Assembly: GCA_902774265.1 (NCBI GenBank)
Contig: CACYHR010000017.1
Coordinates: 1 to 64,000, forward strand
Reading direction: 5' to 3'
Origin: an uncultured Eubacteriales bacterium
GTDB lineage: Bacteria > Bacillota > Clostridia > Peptostreptococcales > Anaerovoracaceae
DNA length: 64,000 nt
Below the pieces are notes generated by a model. The model made no database searches. It was not told where the DNA came from and was given only the letters and a program-made list of their open reading frames with translations. Positions 1-9,521 of this stretch are shown piece after piece. How positions within the stretch are numbered: the stretch's first letter is position 1; every line of letters begins with the position of its first letter. The translations under genes were made by a program, and so were the position numbers.

Positions 1-25
1 CTCGTGAGAACAGAGCGGCGGAGTA

Positions 26-67
26 GCAGTGCACTGAACGCAGCTCATGATGATAAGCAGAGTATTT
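26..67. repeat. Dispersed repeat, copy A
   Basis: This stretch of about 42 bp recurs in inverted orientation at 60558-60599 with a single mismatch. The core is GCAGTGCACTGAACGCAGCT followed by a CATGATGATAAG segment. It lies downstream of the nucleotidase gene at the left window edge, so the full extent to the left cannot be seen. The adjacent bases 52-71 also resemble a second motif found near 60803-60825. No coding potential is evident. Confidence 0.8.
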
Positions 68-106
68 CGCTTATGTATGAATCTGGCTGCTCAGTGAATT
101 GTAAGC

Positions 107-132
107 AAAAAGCCGGAAGTTCATACTCCGGC
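107..132 (-). terminator. Rho-independent terminator
   Basis: On the minus strand a GCCGGA/TCCGGC stem (plus positions 112-117 and 127-132) is followed by a run of five T. It sits just downstream of the nucleotidase stop codon and probably ends that transcript. Confidence 0.7.
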
Positions 133-144
133 CCGATAAATCAT

Positions 145-654
145 TCACTGTTCAGACAGTTCTTTAAGTTCTTTCAGCGTTTCTTCGGCATTGATGTGAA
201 GTATGCCCGTTCCCCCCGCAGTTTCCCAGTTATCGATATTGTCCTGAAAATCATCGATCAGTATACAGTCTCTTCCGGTGCAGAAGCGTATTTTTTCCTC
301 CTTATAGACAGCATTGACTACCAGCTTTTCCGACAGCATTCTGCCGGCCCAATTGATCTTATCCTCTTTTGCAGTAACAATGCCCCTCTTCGGCTTAGGG
401 ATACCGGACAGTATTTCACACTTGTCACCATACTCTGCATAAATGCTGTCAAACATTTCTTTTGCGCCGGGCATGCATTCCAGTTTGTCATAGAAATTAT
501 CTATCTGCCTGACCTTTTCCCACATTTCACTGCCAATGCCCACCTTCTTGCCGTTTTTTTCATAAGGCAGAACACCTCCTGCCAGCTCAACAACGCCCCG
601 GTCAAAATCCGCAAGCACTCCGTCCATGTCTATATATATTTTTTTGATTTCCAT
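145..654 (-). CDS. 5'(3')-deoxyribonucleotidase-like HAD hydrolase
   Basis: This 169-residue protein opens with a HAD catalytic motif, YIDMDGVLADF (residues 7-17), in which the two Asp of DxD are nucleophile and acid/base. Later features typical of the NT5C-type cytosolic nucleotidases are a mid-protein Ser/Gly segment (LSGIPKP), a Lys-rich stretch and an IDDFQDNIDNW loop carrying the metal-binding acidic residues. The family dephosphorylates deoxynucleoside monophosphates, but small HAD enzymes are often promiscuous, so the substrate is inferred. It is cytoplasmic with no membrane segment. It follows the glycosyltransferase in the same direction with a 52 bp gap and has its own terminator. 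Confidence 0.75.
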   Translation of the reverse strand: MEIKKIYIDMDGVLADFDRGVVELAGGVLPYEKNGKKVGIGSEMWEKVRQIDNFYDKLECMPGAKEMFDSIYAEYGDKCEILSGIPKPKRGIVTAKEDKINWAGRMLSEKLVVNAVYKEEKIRFCTGRDCILIDDFQDNIDNWETAGGTGILHINAEETLKELKELSEQ

Positions 655-706
655 TTTTCTTCTGTAAGTACTTATCCTGTGTTATTTCTCCTGCTGTCTC
701 CCTTTC

Positions 707-2059
707 TCAGGCTTTAAGAAACAAGTCAAGAATATCCTTTCTGCCTTCATCCGGTACCTTGATAAGTTCTATCCGTCTTCTGTCTATGCCCAGATCAAGC
801 AGTCTCCTTATTATTGTTTCCGCTTTTTCGGAATCGATTGCAGCCGGAAGAATAAAATCATAGTCTGCATCAACTAAAGTTTCGACCGGATCGACATCCA
901 TACAGACGCGCCTGTATATCGGATAGTAATCATCGACCCACGCAGTGATCCCGCACAGATCCGATCCCGCCAGATAGGAATAGATCTGCTGGCCGAAGGT
1001 TCCTGCACCGTATAAAGCGATCTTCTTACCGCGTAAGTATTTCTCCGGATCAACGCTATCAACAGGACGCGGCATCCTGCCCCCTGAACGTATTATTGCG
1101 TTTGACAGCAGATAGTCTGTCGTCTGATCCACAAGTCCGAGCTCAGCAGGAGCAGCTTCGGCCCATTTCATCATATAATCATACAGAAAACGGAGTTTTT
1201 TTGCCTCTTCTGAAAACCCGGCTTTCTGCTTAAGCATCGAATCTTCGCGCTGGCGGTAATGATATGCAACATATTCAGTGACTGCAACCTTACTGCATTT
1301 AAGCAGCGCCGGATATGTCACCGCAGCATCCTCTCCTATTGATATCCTGTCATCGACTGCATTCTGCACATCCGTGATCACGCTTCGTCTGAAAAGCTTG
1401 TTCCATACATAAGTGTATATTCCCGGTTTGTAGAACGACCCGCACGAGATCATGGATTTCCACAGTTCCGTCAGTTTTTCACCTTCGTACAGTCCCGGCT
1501 GCACAGCATTTGTCATCTCCGCTATTCTGTATGAAAGACTGCGCGTAAAACCGCAGCATACCATATCTGCGCCTGTGGTCCGGGCCATAGCTGCCATAGA
1601 CCCTATGTGTCCCTTCCCGATCCAGTCATCGCCGTCAACATAAGTCACATATTCTCCGGTCGACGCCGCAAGACCTGCCTTTCTCGCAGAGACAAGACCG
1701 CCGTTTTCCTTATGTATGACCTTTATTCTCCCGTCCTTTCGCTCATACAGATCGCAGATCTGAGGACATCTGTCCGGACTGCCGTCATCCACTAATATTA
1801 TCTCAAGATTTCTGTAGGTCTGTTCTGTTATACTCTCAATGCAGTGCCCGACGTATTTATCTATCATGTATATAGGAACGATAACACTGACAAGCGGATC
1901 GCTGCCGGAATATTTCTGCGTCTTCACAGGAGCACGCATAATCTGAGGCTGCACTTCCTGTTTCTTTTCACTCAGCCTCTTTTGCCTGGCTTCTTCTCTT
2001 TCTGCCATTCCCCTTATACGGTTTTCTCTTTTCTGCAGTCTTTTCTCTCTACCAAGCAT
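707..2059 (-). CDS. Family 2 glycosyltransferase with C-terminal Rossmann-like domain
   Basis: The 450-residue protein has three parts. Residues 1-45 are a very basic, probably helical segment rich in Arg, Lys and Glu. Residues 55 to about 270 form a GT-A glycosyltransferase of family 2: VSVIVPIY at 57-64, DDGSPD at 91-96 and a DGDDW metal/nucleotide motif at 142-146. Around 346-440 a second domain starts with KKIALYGAGTFGQQI, a nucleotide-binding Gly-rich turn often found appended to such transferases. It probably transfers a sugar to a cell-surface polymer; donor and acceptor cannot be read from the sequence. There are no membrane segments. The neighbouring lytic protein supports an envelope role only weakly. 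Confidence 0.85.
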   Translation of the reverse strand: MLGREKRLQKRENRIRGMAEREEARQKRLSEKKQEVQPQIMRAPVKTQKYSGSDPLVSVIVPIYMIDKYVGHCIESITEQTYRNLEIILVDDGSPDRCPQICDLYERKDGRIKVIHKENGGLVSARKAGLAASTGEYVTYVDGDDWIGKGHIGSMAAMARTTGADMVCCGFTRSLSYRIAEMTNAVQPGLYEGEKLTELWKSMISCGSFYKPGIYTYVWNKLFRRSVITDVQNAVDDRISIGEDAAVTYPALLKCSKVAVTEYVAYHYRQREDSMLKQKAGFSEEAKKLRFLYDYMMKWAEAAPAELGLVDQTTDYLLSNAIIRSGGRMPRPVDSVDPEKYLRGKKIALYGAGTFGQQIYSYLAGSDLCGITAWVDDYYPIYRRVCMDVDPVETLVDADYDFILPAAIDSEKAETIIRRLLDLGIDRRRIELIKVPDEGRKDILDLFLKA

Positions 2060-2138
2060 TTCAGTTTCAATGCCTCCAGTCAGATTAAACGTTTTTCGGA
2101 CGGCAGTCAGATCGGATCTGCTGCCATGCCCCGGCTTT

Positions 2139-2888
2139 TCAGTACCACCCTACCGAACAGAAATGATTCCACGCTCCGGACGGAGAGCCGTATACATTTC
2201 TGATATATCCGAGCCCCCATCTTATCTGGGTGTTTCCGTTTGTGTAATAGTCGCTTCCCTCCGAAGCCATCTTTGATGCAGGAAGAGCCTGCGCTATTCC
2301 GTGAGCACCTGAGCTGCGATTATGCGCGTTAGGATTCCAGCCGGATTCTCTGTTCCACAGCTTGATCAGCGGATAGATCTCAGTTGCAGCCCATCCGTAG
2401 TTTACAAGCTGAGAAAGAGCATATTTCTGATATTCGCCCTTTTGTCCGCCTTCTGTGATGATAGGCGCTTCATCCGAGATGAATTCGCTCGAAATATAAT
2501 ACTCTTTGTCATTTATCAGAACCCTGCTCCAGTCATTGTATGTGACTCCGGTTCTTTTTAATCCCGAATATGCGCTCAGTACTCCGGACGACTCATACTG
2601 TGTGCCCGGTCCTGTCCTGTAGTTTACACTTTCTATTGTCCATACATCCTCGTCTTTTTCTTCGGCTATTCCTTCGCTGACAGTTTTATATATATCGTCC
2701 ATATCCGCAGAAATCTTTGCTGCGTCGAATGCCGTCAGCTCATGAACGACATCAGAGCTGCGTTTCTCATAGATATGCGTCATCGAAATACTGTACACCG
2801 CATAGCAAGCGGCCGCAGCTATCAGCAGCTCCGTCACTACAATGATAATGAGTATATTCCTTTTTCCCGTTCTTCCCGTATAAGACAT
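2139..2888 (-). CDS. Membrane-anchored SH3 / transglycosylase-like (APF C-terminal type) protein
   Basis: The 249-residue protein has a short cytoplasmic start, one membrane segment (about residues 11-32) and then an extracellular part. Residues 83-136 look like a bacterial SH3 domain (VNYRTGPGTQYESSG). Residues 155-249 match the lysozyme-like C-terminal domain of aggregation-promoting factors: LWNRESGWNPNA with Glu181 as the likely catalytic acid, then SSGAHGIAQALPASKM and a final GWY. Members of this family cleave or bind peptidoglycan at the cell surface. The gene lies between a glycosyltransferase and a cation transporter on the same strand. Confidence 0.82.
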   Translation of the reverse strand: MSYTGRTGKRNILIIIVVTELLIAAAACYAVYSISMTHIYEKRSSDVVHELTAFDAAKISADMDDIYKTVSEGIAEEKDEDVWTIESVNYRTGPGTQYESSGVLSAYSGLKRTGVTYNDWSRVLINDKEYYISSEFISDEAPIITEGGQKGEYQKYALSQLVNYGWAATEIYPLIKLWNRESGWNPNAHNRSSGAHGIAQALPASKMASEGSDYYTNGNTQIRWGLGYIRNVYGSPSGAWNHFCSVGWY

Positions 2889-2982
2889 TTCCTCTTCGCT
2901 GTCAGCATTTTTTTACAGACGCCGATGTTCCCGGCCTCTGCAGGGGTTCCGGTTTCGCTCCCGCCTGCATCAGCCATAAAAA

Positions 2983-4110
2983 TCACATATCTATATCTGA
3001 ATATATCTCTATTTCCATATCCGGATAGAGAACTTTGATTTCTTCCGCAAGCTCCTCTTTCACTTCTTCATGATTCGTTGATTCCGGATCATGTACTACA
3101 CTGAAAGATATTTTCTTTCCGTCACCATCGATATTAGGTCTGTTGACACGGGTGATATTTTCATTCTTCATGGCACTTTCGATCACAGCATCCCATATTT
3201 CCTCTAAATCTCTGTCGTCCGTATTGACACCGTTTATGCCGACTGAAGTGATAGCTACTCCCATCTCGGCAGCCTGGTCTGTCAGTCTGCGTGAAAGTCT
3301 GGTCAGTTCACCTGCCCTCATATCTTCATCCACATCGATGACCATAGATCCTATGTTCACATTTTCTCCGTAATTGTGTATTACAAGATTTGATACATTG
3401 AGCACCTCATCATTTGCAACCATAGTCCGGATCAGTTCCCGCTTCAGTTCAGGGTCAGTCCTCGTTCCGATTATCTTATCCGAACAGTCGCGTATCATCT
3501 TGATTCCGGTCCATATGATTGCAAGAGAGATCACTATGCATACATAGTGTTCTATACTCACCCCTGTAGCTTTGTAAATTATGATCGTAAGTATAATACC
3601 GACCGATATCATCGCATCGGCGATGCTGTCTGCTCCTGTCATTATCATAGCTGCGGAGTCCAGGAGCAGTCCCTTTCTGCGCATCACTGCACCGTAAACG
3701 ATCTTGCATACAAGAGATATGATCATTATGATCATTGCGGCAGTGTTAAATCGTGGTGCCGGGTTATGATTGATTATACCCTTTACAGCGCCGATCATGG
3801 ATATGGCGCCGAGATAAAGCACTACAACGGTTACCGCCATCGAGCCGATATATTCAAGCCGGCCGTAACCCAACGGATGCTCTTTGTCTACTTTATTGCC
3901 TGCCACAAGCGTTGAAACTATTGTAAGCATCGAAGAAATCGAATCAGCCAGACTGTTTATGCCGTCCAGCAGGATAGCATGTGAATTCACCGCCTTGCCG
4001 GCTATTATCTTGAAGACGGCAAGCCCCAGATTCATTATTACGCCTGCAACGCTGTATTTAATTATAGTTTTGTTTCTGTCAGAGTTATTTGTTTTTATGA
4101 AACTATTCAT
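2983..4110 (-). CDS. Cation diffusion facilitator family transporter
   Basis: This 375-residue membrane protein has the CDF pattern: about six membrane helices over residues 15-210, with the metal-site motif ILLDGINSLADS in helix 2 (HxxxD replaced by the DGxxxxxD form) and a matching helix 5 motif MIMTGADSIADAMIS. A cytosolic ferredoxin-like domain follows at roughly 215-375 and is longer than in YiiP. CDF proteins export Zn, Mn, Fe or Co by exchange with protons; the metal cannot be assigned. A 15 bp inverted repeat in its upstream region (4160-4174) could be a regulator site. Confidence 0.88.
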   Translation of the reverse strand: MNSFIKTNNSDRNKTIIKYSVAGVIMNLGLAVFKIIAGKAVNSHAILLDGINSLADSISSMLTIVSTLVAGNKVDKEHPLGYGRLEYIGSMAVTVVVLYLGAISMIGAVKGIINHNPAPRFNTAAMIIMIISLVCKIVYGAVMRRKGLLLDSAAMIMTGADSIADAMISVGIILTIIIYKATGVSIEHYVCIVISLAIIWTGIKMIRDCSDKIIGTRTDPELKRELIRTMVANDEVLNVSNLVIHNYGENVNIGSMVIDVDEDMRAGELTRLSRRLTDQAAEMGVAITSVGINGVNTDDRDLEEIWDAVIESAMKNENITRVNRPNIDGDGKKISFSVVHDPESTNHEEVKEELAEEIKVLYPDMEIEIYSDIDM

Positions 4111-4313
4111 CAGCTAATCATCCGTTTTCAATATCCCTTATGAATACTGCGGCACAGCATAGCATATCATGCTACTTTTACCATGCAGCATCAGTAAATA
4201 TCAATTAATCTCAAAGAAATTTAAGGAAAGGCACGAAGTACCGTATTTATTCATTCCCTATTATAAAGCAATTTGTGCTATTCTAACAGTAACAGGAGGC
4301 AAAAGAATAAATT
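4111..4313. promoter_or_regulatory. Divergent intergenic region with inverted repeat
   Basis: The region separates the CDF transporter (minus) from the helicase (plus). TAGCATATCATGCTA at 4160-4174 is an inverted repeat with 6 bp arms and could be an operator for the transporter; the regulator is unknown. The helicase RBS AGGAGG near 4295 is unusually far (about 15 nt) from its ATG. No clear -35/-10 pair was chosen. Confidence 0.3.
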
Positions 4314-6677
4314 ATGAATGATCACGGACTGGAACTGCTTGCAAATGAAACGGCAGAACAGATCAGAAAAAAAGCGGAAGCTGATCTCACAAATATAATG
4401 CATGTTCATGTAAAAGGAATGCCGCGAAAGCAGGAAATCGAAGAGCTTCAAAACAGCGATGAATTTCGGGCGGAACTGAATAAAATCCTTGCCGCCGACC
4501 GGCTTTACCGGGACTGCGTCGAACTCAATAAGCAGTCCGGCAGTCTTCTGCTGGAACGATATCTTGAAGACGAAGAGGCTTTTGATGCTGTTGCGGATAA
4601 CTGCAGCAAGAGGATAATTCCGGCAGCCCGCAAGTATACAGCGAAAAAAGAGAAAAAGCTTCTTGAGGCATATGATCTGTCTGAGCTCATCGCAGAGGCA
4701 CGCGGTCCCGTGAAAGCCGATTTCATCAGGAATATGAAGGATCATCTTCTTAATGACAGGCTTGAGATCTGCCGCATACAGGAAAGCAGACAGTGGGGAC
4801 AGTGGTCGAATGCTATGTATACCGCCCTCACACCGGATACCTATGATGAATTTGACGACATGATATCCGGAATGGATGAGGAAAGCTTACTCTCTTTTGC
4901 CGGATACAGCGAGTACAATTTCGGAACGATACTGGCGTCAGAGATCGAAGAGCTGCACCCGGAGCTCACAGAATTCAGGGTCATAAGGCCTTCTTCGGAT
5001 ATCTGGGCAGAAGAGCTGTATGAAAAAGGTTACGGTATATTCCTGGAACTAAAGAAACACTTCAGAGGCCCTCGCCTTTTCAGACTAGTGAGCCGCAACA
5101 GGTATCTGAAGAAGGAATTCGAAGGTATGAGACTGCTGCGCAAGGAGCTTCAGCAGAGGGTCCCTGACAGGATGCCCGATCTCTTCCCTGCCGCCAGAAG
5201 CATGACCCGCCGCTTTATCATACATGCCGGCCCGACAAATTCAGGTAAGACGTACAGCTCTGTCGAAAGGCTGAAGACAGCAGAGCACGGCATCTATCTG
5301 GGGCCGCTTCGCCTGCTCGCTTTCGAACAGTACCAGAAGCTTAATGAAGAGGGATATCCATGTTCGCTGTATACCGGTGAAGAGCATCAGCTGATTCCCG
5401 GAGCCGGTCTGCAGGCTTCAACGATCGAGATGGCGAACGAATATGACAGATACGATGTTGCCGTGATAGATGAAGCTCAGATGGTAGCGGACCGGGAGCG
5501 CGGCTGGGCATGGACGACAGCGATACTCGGACTCCGCGCCGATGAGATACATGTGTGCATCGCTCCCTATGCAGTAAATATCATCACTTCTCTGATAGAA
5601 GACTGCGGAGATCCGTATGATATCGTTTATCACAGGAGACAGACTCCCCTCGTCTGCGACAAATCTGATTTCAGGCTCAAAAAGAATTACATACACAAGC
5701 ACGACGCCCTGATCGTATTCTCAAGGCGAAATGTTCATGCCGTGGCGGGAGAACTGAAGACTATGGGAATAAGCTGCAGCGTTATCTACGGCAATCTCCC
5801 GTACGATGTGAGGCAGGAGGAAGCCAGACGATTCCGCGAAGGTGAAACAGATGTCGTTGTGGCGACCGACGCAATAGGAATGGGCATGAACCTGCCGATA
5901 GAGAGGCTTGTCTTCCTCGAGATAAGTAAATTCGACGGTAAGGAAACCAGGCTTCTGAGGCCGGCGGAGATACAGCAGATAGTCGGAAGAGCCGGGCGCC
6001 GCGGACTGTATGAAAAAGGACTCTGGAATGCTATCGAAGGAAAAGAGCTAATCGAAGATGCTGTAAATATTGAGATCCCTCAGATAAAAACAGTATATGC
6101 AGGCTTTCCTGAATCGCTTATCAATATAGAGGGCAAGCTGTCCCGAATAATCAACGAATGGAGAAATATCGAGCCTCCCGAAGGTTATTATATTTCCGCA
6201 CTTGAGCATGAATACGAACTCTGCTGCTGGCTCGAAGAGCGTACTGACGATAAGAGGCTGATATACAGGCTGATCACGATACCTTTCGACGAAGATGACA
6301 GAGAACTGAGATCTATGTGGAACAAATCCGTCACTCTGATACTTCACGACGGATCCTTACGCCTTGACAGGATGGATATTGAAGCTCCGCACAGCGGTCT
6401 GTCCCTGAGCGAAGCCGAACAATTATACAAAAAATACGATCTCGCCTATGCCTTCACGGAGAAATTCGGCGACGAGACCGAATCCGAAATAATACTGCAT
6501 TACAAAAAGGAATTATCGGAGATCATAACAGATATACTCAAGGAGTCCGGCCTGCCATTCAGAACATGCAAAATCTGCGGCAAAAAACTCAGATGGAACT
6601 TCCCGTACGGGATATGCCCCGTATGCTATGACGAGAAGCACCGCCACCGCAGACATCGCTGGAAGGAGTTCTATTGA
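4314..6677 (+). CDS. Suv3-like DExH RNA helicase with C-terminal zinc ribbon
   Basis: The 787-residue protein has an N-terminal region of unknown fold (1-295) and then a helicase core like mitochondrial Suv3: Walker A GPTNSGKT at 306-313, Walker B/DExx DEAQ at 386-389, a VFSRRNVHAV segment, VVATDAIGMGMNLPI (motif V) and QQIVGRAGRRG (motif VI). The C-terminus ends in a probable zinc ribbon with Cys752, Cys755, Cys768 and Cys771, followed by a His/Arg-rich tail. Suv3 proteins unwind RNA and work with exoribonucleases in RNA decay. No partner nuclease lies next to it; it is alone on the plus strand, convergent with the EAL gene, whose stop is 1 bp away. Confidence 0.85.
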   Translation: MNDHGLELLANETAEQIRKKAEADLTNIMHVHVKGMPRKQEIEELQNSDEFRAELNKILAADRLYRDCVELNKQSGSLLLERYLEDEEAFDAVADNCSKRIIPAARKYTAKKEKKLLEAYDLSELIAEARGPVKADFIRNMKDHLLNDRLEICRIQESRQWGQWSNAMYTALTPDTYDEFDDMISGMDEESLLSFAGYSEYNFGTILASEIEELHPELTEFRVIRPSSDIWAEELYEKGYGIFLELKKHFRGPRLFRLVSRNRYLKKEFEGMRLLRKELQQRVPDRMPDLFPAARSMTRRFIIHAGPTNSGKTYSSVERLKTAEHGIYLGPLRLLAFEQYQKLNEEGYPCSLYTGEEHQLIPGAGLQASTIEMANEYDRYDVAVIDEAQMVADRERGWAWTTAILGLRADEIHVCIAPYAVNIITSLIEDCGDPYDIVYHRRQTPLVCDKSDFRLKKNYIHKHDALIVFSRRNVHAVAGELKTMGISCSVIYGNLPYDVRQEEARRFREGETDVVVATDAIGMGMNLPIERLVFLEISKFDGKETRLLRPAEIQQIVGRAGRRGLYEKGLWNAIEGKELIEDAVNIEIPQIKTVYAGFPESLINIEGKLSRIINEWRNIEPPEGYYISALEHEYELCCWLEERTDDKRLIYRLITIPFDEDDRELRSMWNKSVTLILHDGSLRLDRMDIEAPHSGLSLSEAEQLYKKYDLAYAFTEKFGDETESEIILHYKKELSEIITDILKESGLPFRTCKICGKKLRWNFPYGICPVCYDEKHRHRRHRWKEFY

Positions 6678-6678
6678 A

Positions 6679-8577
6679 TCATTTTTTCATCCTGCTGCAG
6701 TATTCGAGGAATTCATCAGCCGGCAGAGGCTTCGAATAAGCGTAGCCCTGCTGGTAATCGCAGCCGAGTTTGAACATCATCTGTGCCATATCCTCATTCT
6801 CTATTCCCTCTGCAGTCACACTGTGCCCCATTTCCCTGATAGCCTTGATAAATGCAGGCAGTATAGGAGAAGGACTGCTGCAGTAATCCCAGACTATCTC
6901 CATATCGATCTTGATATTTTCGAAGCTGTAGCTTCTGAGCCTGATGAGATTGGAATAGCCGCTGCCATAATCATCGAGAACGAATTTGAATCCTGCTTCA
7001 TTCATATTGCTGAGCTGCACCTTGAGAAGAGAATAGTCCACTATGGATTCCTCAGTCAGCTCAAAATGCACCTTTGAGACAGGCACGCCGCATTCATCGA
7101 TTATTCCGAGATATATGTCAGGCATGTCATTATCGAGGAACTGATATGGCGAAACATTGACATTTACCCATTCCACACCATACATATCTTCTTCATGATC
7201 TTTTATAAAATGGCAGACCTTGCGGAACACCTGCTCACCCAGCAGACTGATCTGTCCGTCTTTTTCCGCCATAGATATAAATTCGACAGGCGGTATTATT
7301 TTACCGTTCTCGTCGCGTATTCGGGCCAGAGCCTCTGCTGCTGCTATCCTGCCTGTCCTGCTGTCAATGATAGGCTGATAGAATACCTCAACGGAATCAT
7401 TATCAAGAGCTGCTTCCAGATTCCTCTTTATGTTCAGCTGATGATCGAACATCCTGACCGTGAGCGAAGTATCACTGATCCCCGTGCTTTTCTCCGATCC
7501 CGCGTTGTCAAGGGCTATCATCATCATGCTTATGAGTCTGTCGGAAGTGCAGTTCAGAACACCCGAATCGACCTGAACAAACGAAATGTCGAGATATATA
7601 CTTTCTTCTCCACTGTCCCACGGCACCTTAAATCTTTCCCGGATCTTTTCGCTCATAGTATCGAGATCCATATTATCAGAGCCGAACAGTGCAAATCTGC
7701 CGTTTCCGAGATAGAACAGCAGCTCAGCAGGAAATTTCTCTGACAGATAGCGGCATATCTGCGTTGAGCAGTGTTCGATCTGAGTACCGCCGATTATTCC
7801 GCAGTATTCGTTATAGCTGTGTATGATAAAGCTCAGTATTCTGTATCTTTTATTATTATGCCTTTCGGTAACAAGCATCTGGAATGCGGTGTAATTAAAA
7901 GCATCACCGCTGCCCGTACGAAGCTTGTCCGGATTCTCAAATGTCAGGAAGAGTATTATGATCGCCACAAGACATATCAGATCCATGATCAGTACACGCG
8001 GATTCAGATATCTGAAGATTATCCCTGCCATCAGAACCATCTGATAAGCAAGGAGAGACCAGCACTCTATTCTCGGAAGCTTATCCGATTTTTTTATGAC
8101 GAGTACAAAGGAAAGAAGCAAAAAGAATGTAAAAGAATAATAGACTGCAGCATTATACAGATAGCCTGAATGATAACCGCTCCCGTCGATACTGAATACA
8201 GCCCCTGTTACCGGACTCGAAAGCGTAACGAGTTCTGCCGCAGCAAGAACGAGAGCTGTCAGCTTTCTGATACTTCTGTTCACAGTCGTATACTGATCCA
8301 GCACATCCATAGTAAAGAAAGCAAACCAGGCTGCTCTGGCTATAAAGAACACAAAGTATCCCAAATTAAGAGCATACAGCGTCGTCTGTGAATGCTCAGT
8401 AAATGACTCATCGGCTACACTGGCTGTATAGTCAAAATAAACAGTAGCCAGGTCTATCAGCAGCAGGATTACAAATGTACTGTTCCTGTGCACCGGAAGC
8501 TTTGGTCTCAGCACATAGTACACAAGAAAAACGAGCAGTATCATTATGCTCGGAATGATATAATTATAGTTCCACAT
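6679..8577 (-). CDS. Membrane cyclic-di-GMP phosphodiesterase (EAL) with degenerate GGDEF
   Basis: I take the ATG at 8577 as the start, since GGGGAG lies 6 nt upstream; an in-frame TTG 30 bp earlier is less likely. The 632-residue product has about seven membrane helices (1-220), a degenerate GGDEF domain (about 235-370, with GNGRF where GGDEF is expected) and an EAL domain (about 385-632). In the EAL part the key residues seem intact: EALARI, VNVSPYQF, HFELTEES, LDDYGSGYSN, KIDMEIV, AEGIE and QQGYAYSKP. It should therefore hydrolyse c-di-GMP, with the dead cyclase domain acting as a regulator. It ends convergently with the helicase gene. Confidence 0.88.
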   Translation of the reverse strand: MWNYNYIIPSIMILLVFLVYYVLRPKLPVHRNSTFVILLLIDLATVYFDYTASVADESFTEHSQTTLYALNLGYFVFFIARAAWFAFFTMDVLDQYTTVNRSIRKLTALVLAAAELVTLSSPVTGAVFSIDGSGYHSGYLYNAAVYYSFTFFLLLSFVLVIKKSDKLPRIECWSLLAYQMVLMAGIIFRYLNPRVLIMDLICLVAIIILFLTFENPDKLRTGSGDAFNYTAFQMLVTERHNNKRYRILSFIIHSYNEYCGIIGGTQIEHCSTQICRYLSEKFPAELLFYLGNGRFALFGSDNMDLDTMSEKIRERFKVPWDSGEESIYLDISFVQVDSGVLNCTSDRLISMMMIALDNAGSEKSTGISDTSLTVRMFDHQLNIKRNLEAALDNDSVEVFYQPIIDSRTGRIAAAEALARIRDENGKIIPPVEFISMAEKDGQISLLGEQVFRKVCHFIKDHEEDMYGVEWVNVNVSPYQFLDNDMPDIYLGIIDECGVPVSKVHFELTEESIVDYSLLKVQLSNMNEAGFKFVLDDYGSGYSNLIRLRSYSFENIKIDMEIVWDYCSSPSPILPAFIKAIREMGHSVTAEGIENEDMAQMMFKLGCDYQQGYAYSKPLPADEFLEYCSRMKK

Positions 8578-8713
8578 AATGTACTCCCCGCTTAAATCGC
8601 CTGCCAAGTTATCAACAACGGGTAGATTTTACCATACATTATTTACTTCGGCAATTATGTATTAACAATTTGAATCACTGATTTTGACTGATGATATGAC
8701 TGTTCTTAACTGC

Positions 8714-9508
8714 TCAGCTTTCAATACTGAGCTGTCTGAGAAAGACTATCATTCTCTGAATGGCTCTATTCTTCACCCATGGCTGCCAGAATATATGACC
8801 TGCATGAGGGATCCTGATAAGTCTTGCATTACTGTACACGGAAGCTGCCATTTCCGAATATATTATCGGTACGAGCCTGTCACTTTCCCCGTGTATCAGA
8901 AGAACCGGCCCGTTATATCTGCCTATTCTGTCCAGCCAGTCTTCAGCCCTGAATGCATCTTCGACAAACCTCCGTCCCAGTCTGACAGGAGGATATCTTG
9001 TAGTGAATGATTCCGGAGGGTCATGCGGATCGAATCTCGCTCCGAGCGCCCTGCCCCTCCTGGCATCATCCGAAATGGAAAAAGCGGGATAAACCAGAAT
9101 AAGTGCTTCTATCTCATCACCGAGCTCTGCTGCCGCAAGAGCGCTCACCATTCCACCCATTGAAAAACCGCAGAGTACGATCTTTCTTCCCATCAGTCTC
9201 TGCTGCAGATATCTTACTACTCTGATAAGATCGTCTTTTTCGGTCATGACGCTCATTCCCGTAGTATCTCTTCCCGTACTGCAGCCGTTCCCGGATCCCG
9301 GAAAATCATATGTGAACACATGATAAGATCTTCTCACGAGCTCAGTCGCGTATCTTATCTCATGATTCTGATCGAATCCGAATTCATGGCTGATAACAAC
9401 ACATGGCAGATCCGTTTCTCCGTCCGGAATATACAGATGTCCTACGATCAGTGCGTCATCAGGCTCTTCACCGGTCTTTATTTCAACTCTGTGCTTATAA
9501 TACTCCAT
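8714..9508 (-). CDS. Alpha/beta hydrolase (S33-like)
   Basis: The 264-residue protein is a soluble alpha/beta hydrolase. The nucleophile elbow is GFSMGG with Ser116; an oxyanion-type HEFGF motif lies at about 41-45; the acid is probably the Asp in HGESDRLVP and the base the His in HAGHIF near the C-terminus. The family covers esterases, acyl-transfer enzymes and peptidases, so the substrate is open. It follows the lipoprotein gene in the same direction with a 13 bp gap, suggesting co-transcription. Confidence 0.82.
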   Translation of the reverse strand: MEYYKHRVEIKTGEEPDDALIVGHLYIPDGETDLPCVVISHEFGFDQNHEIRYATELVRRSYHVFTYDFPGSGNGCSTGRDTTGMSVMTEKDDLIRVVRYLQQRLMGRKIVLCGFSMGGMVSALAAAELGDEIEALILVYPAFSISDDARRGRALGARFDPHDPPESFTTRYPPVRLGRRFVEDAFRAEDWLDRIGRYNGPVLLIHGESDRLVPIIYSEMAASVYSNARLIRIPHAGHIFWQPWVKNRAIQRMIVFLRQLSIES

Positions 9509-9521
9509 TTATTACGATATA

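Noticed and set aside
4-717. Plus-strand frame covering the nucleotidase gene
   Set aside because: It is antisense to a gene with clear HAD motifs and includes the repeat; composition is that of a shadow frame.
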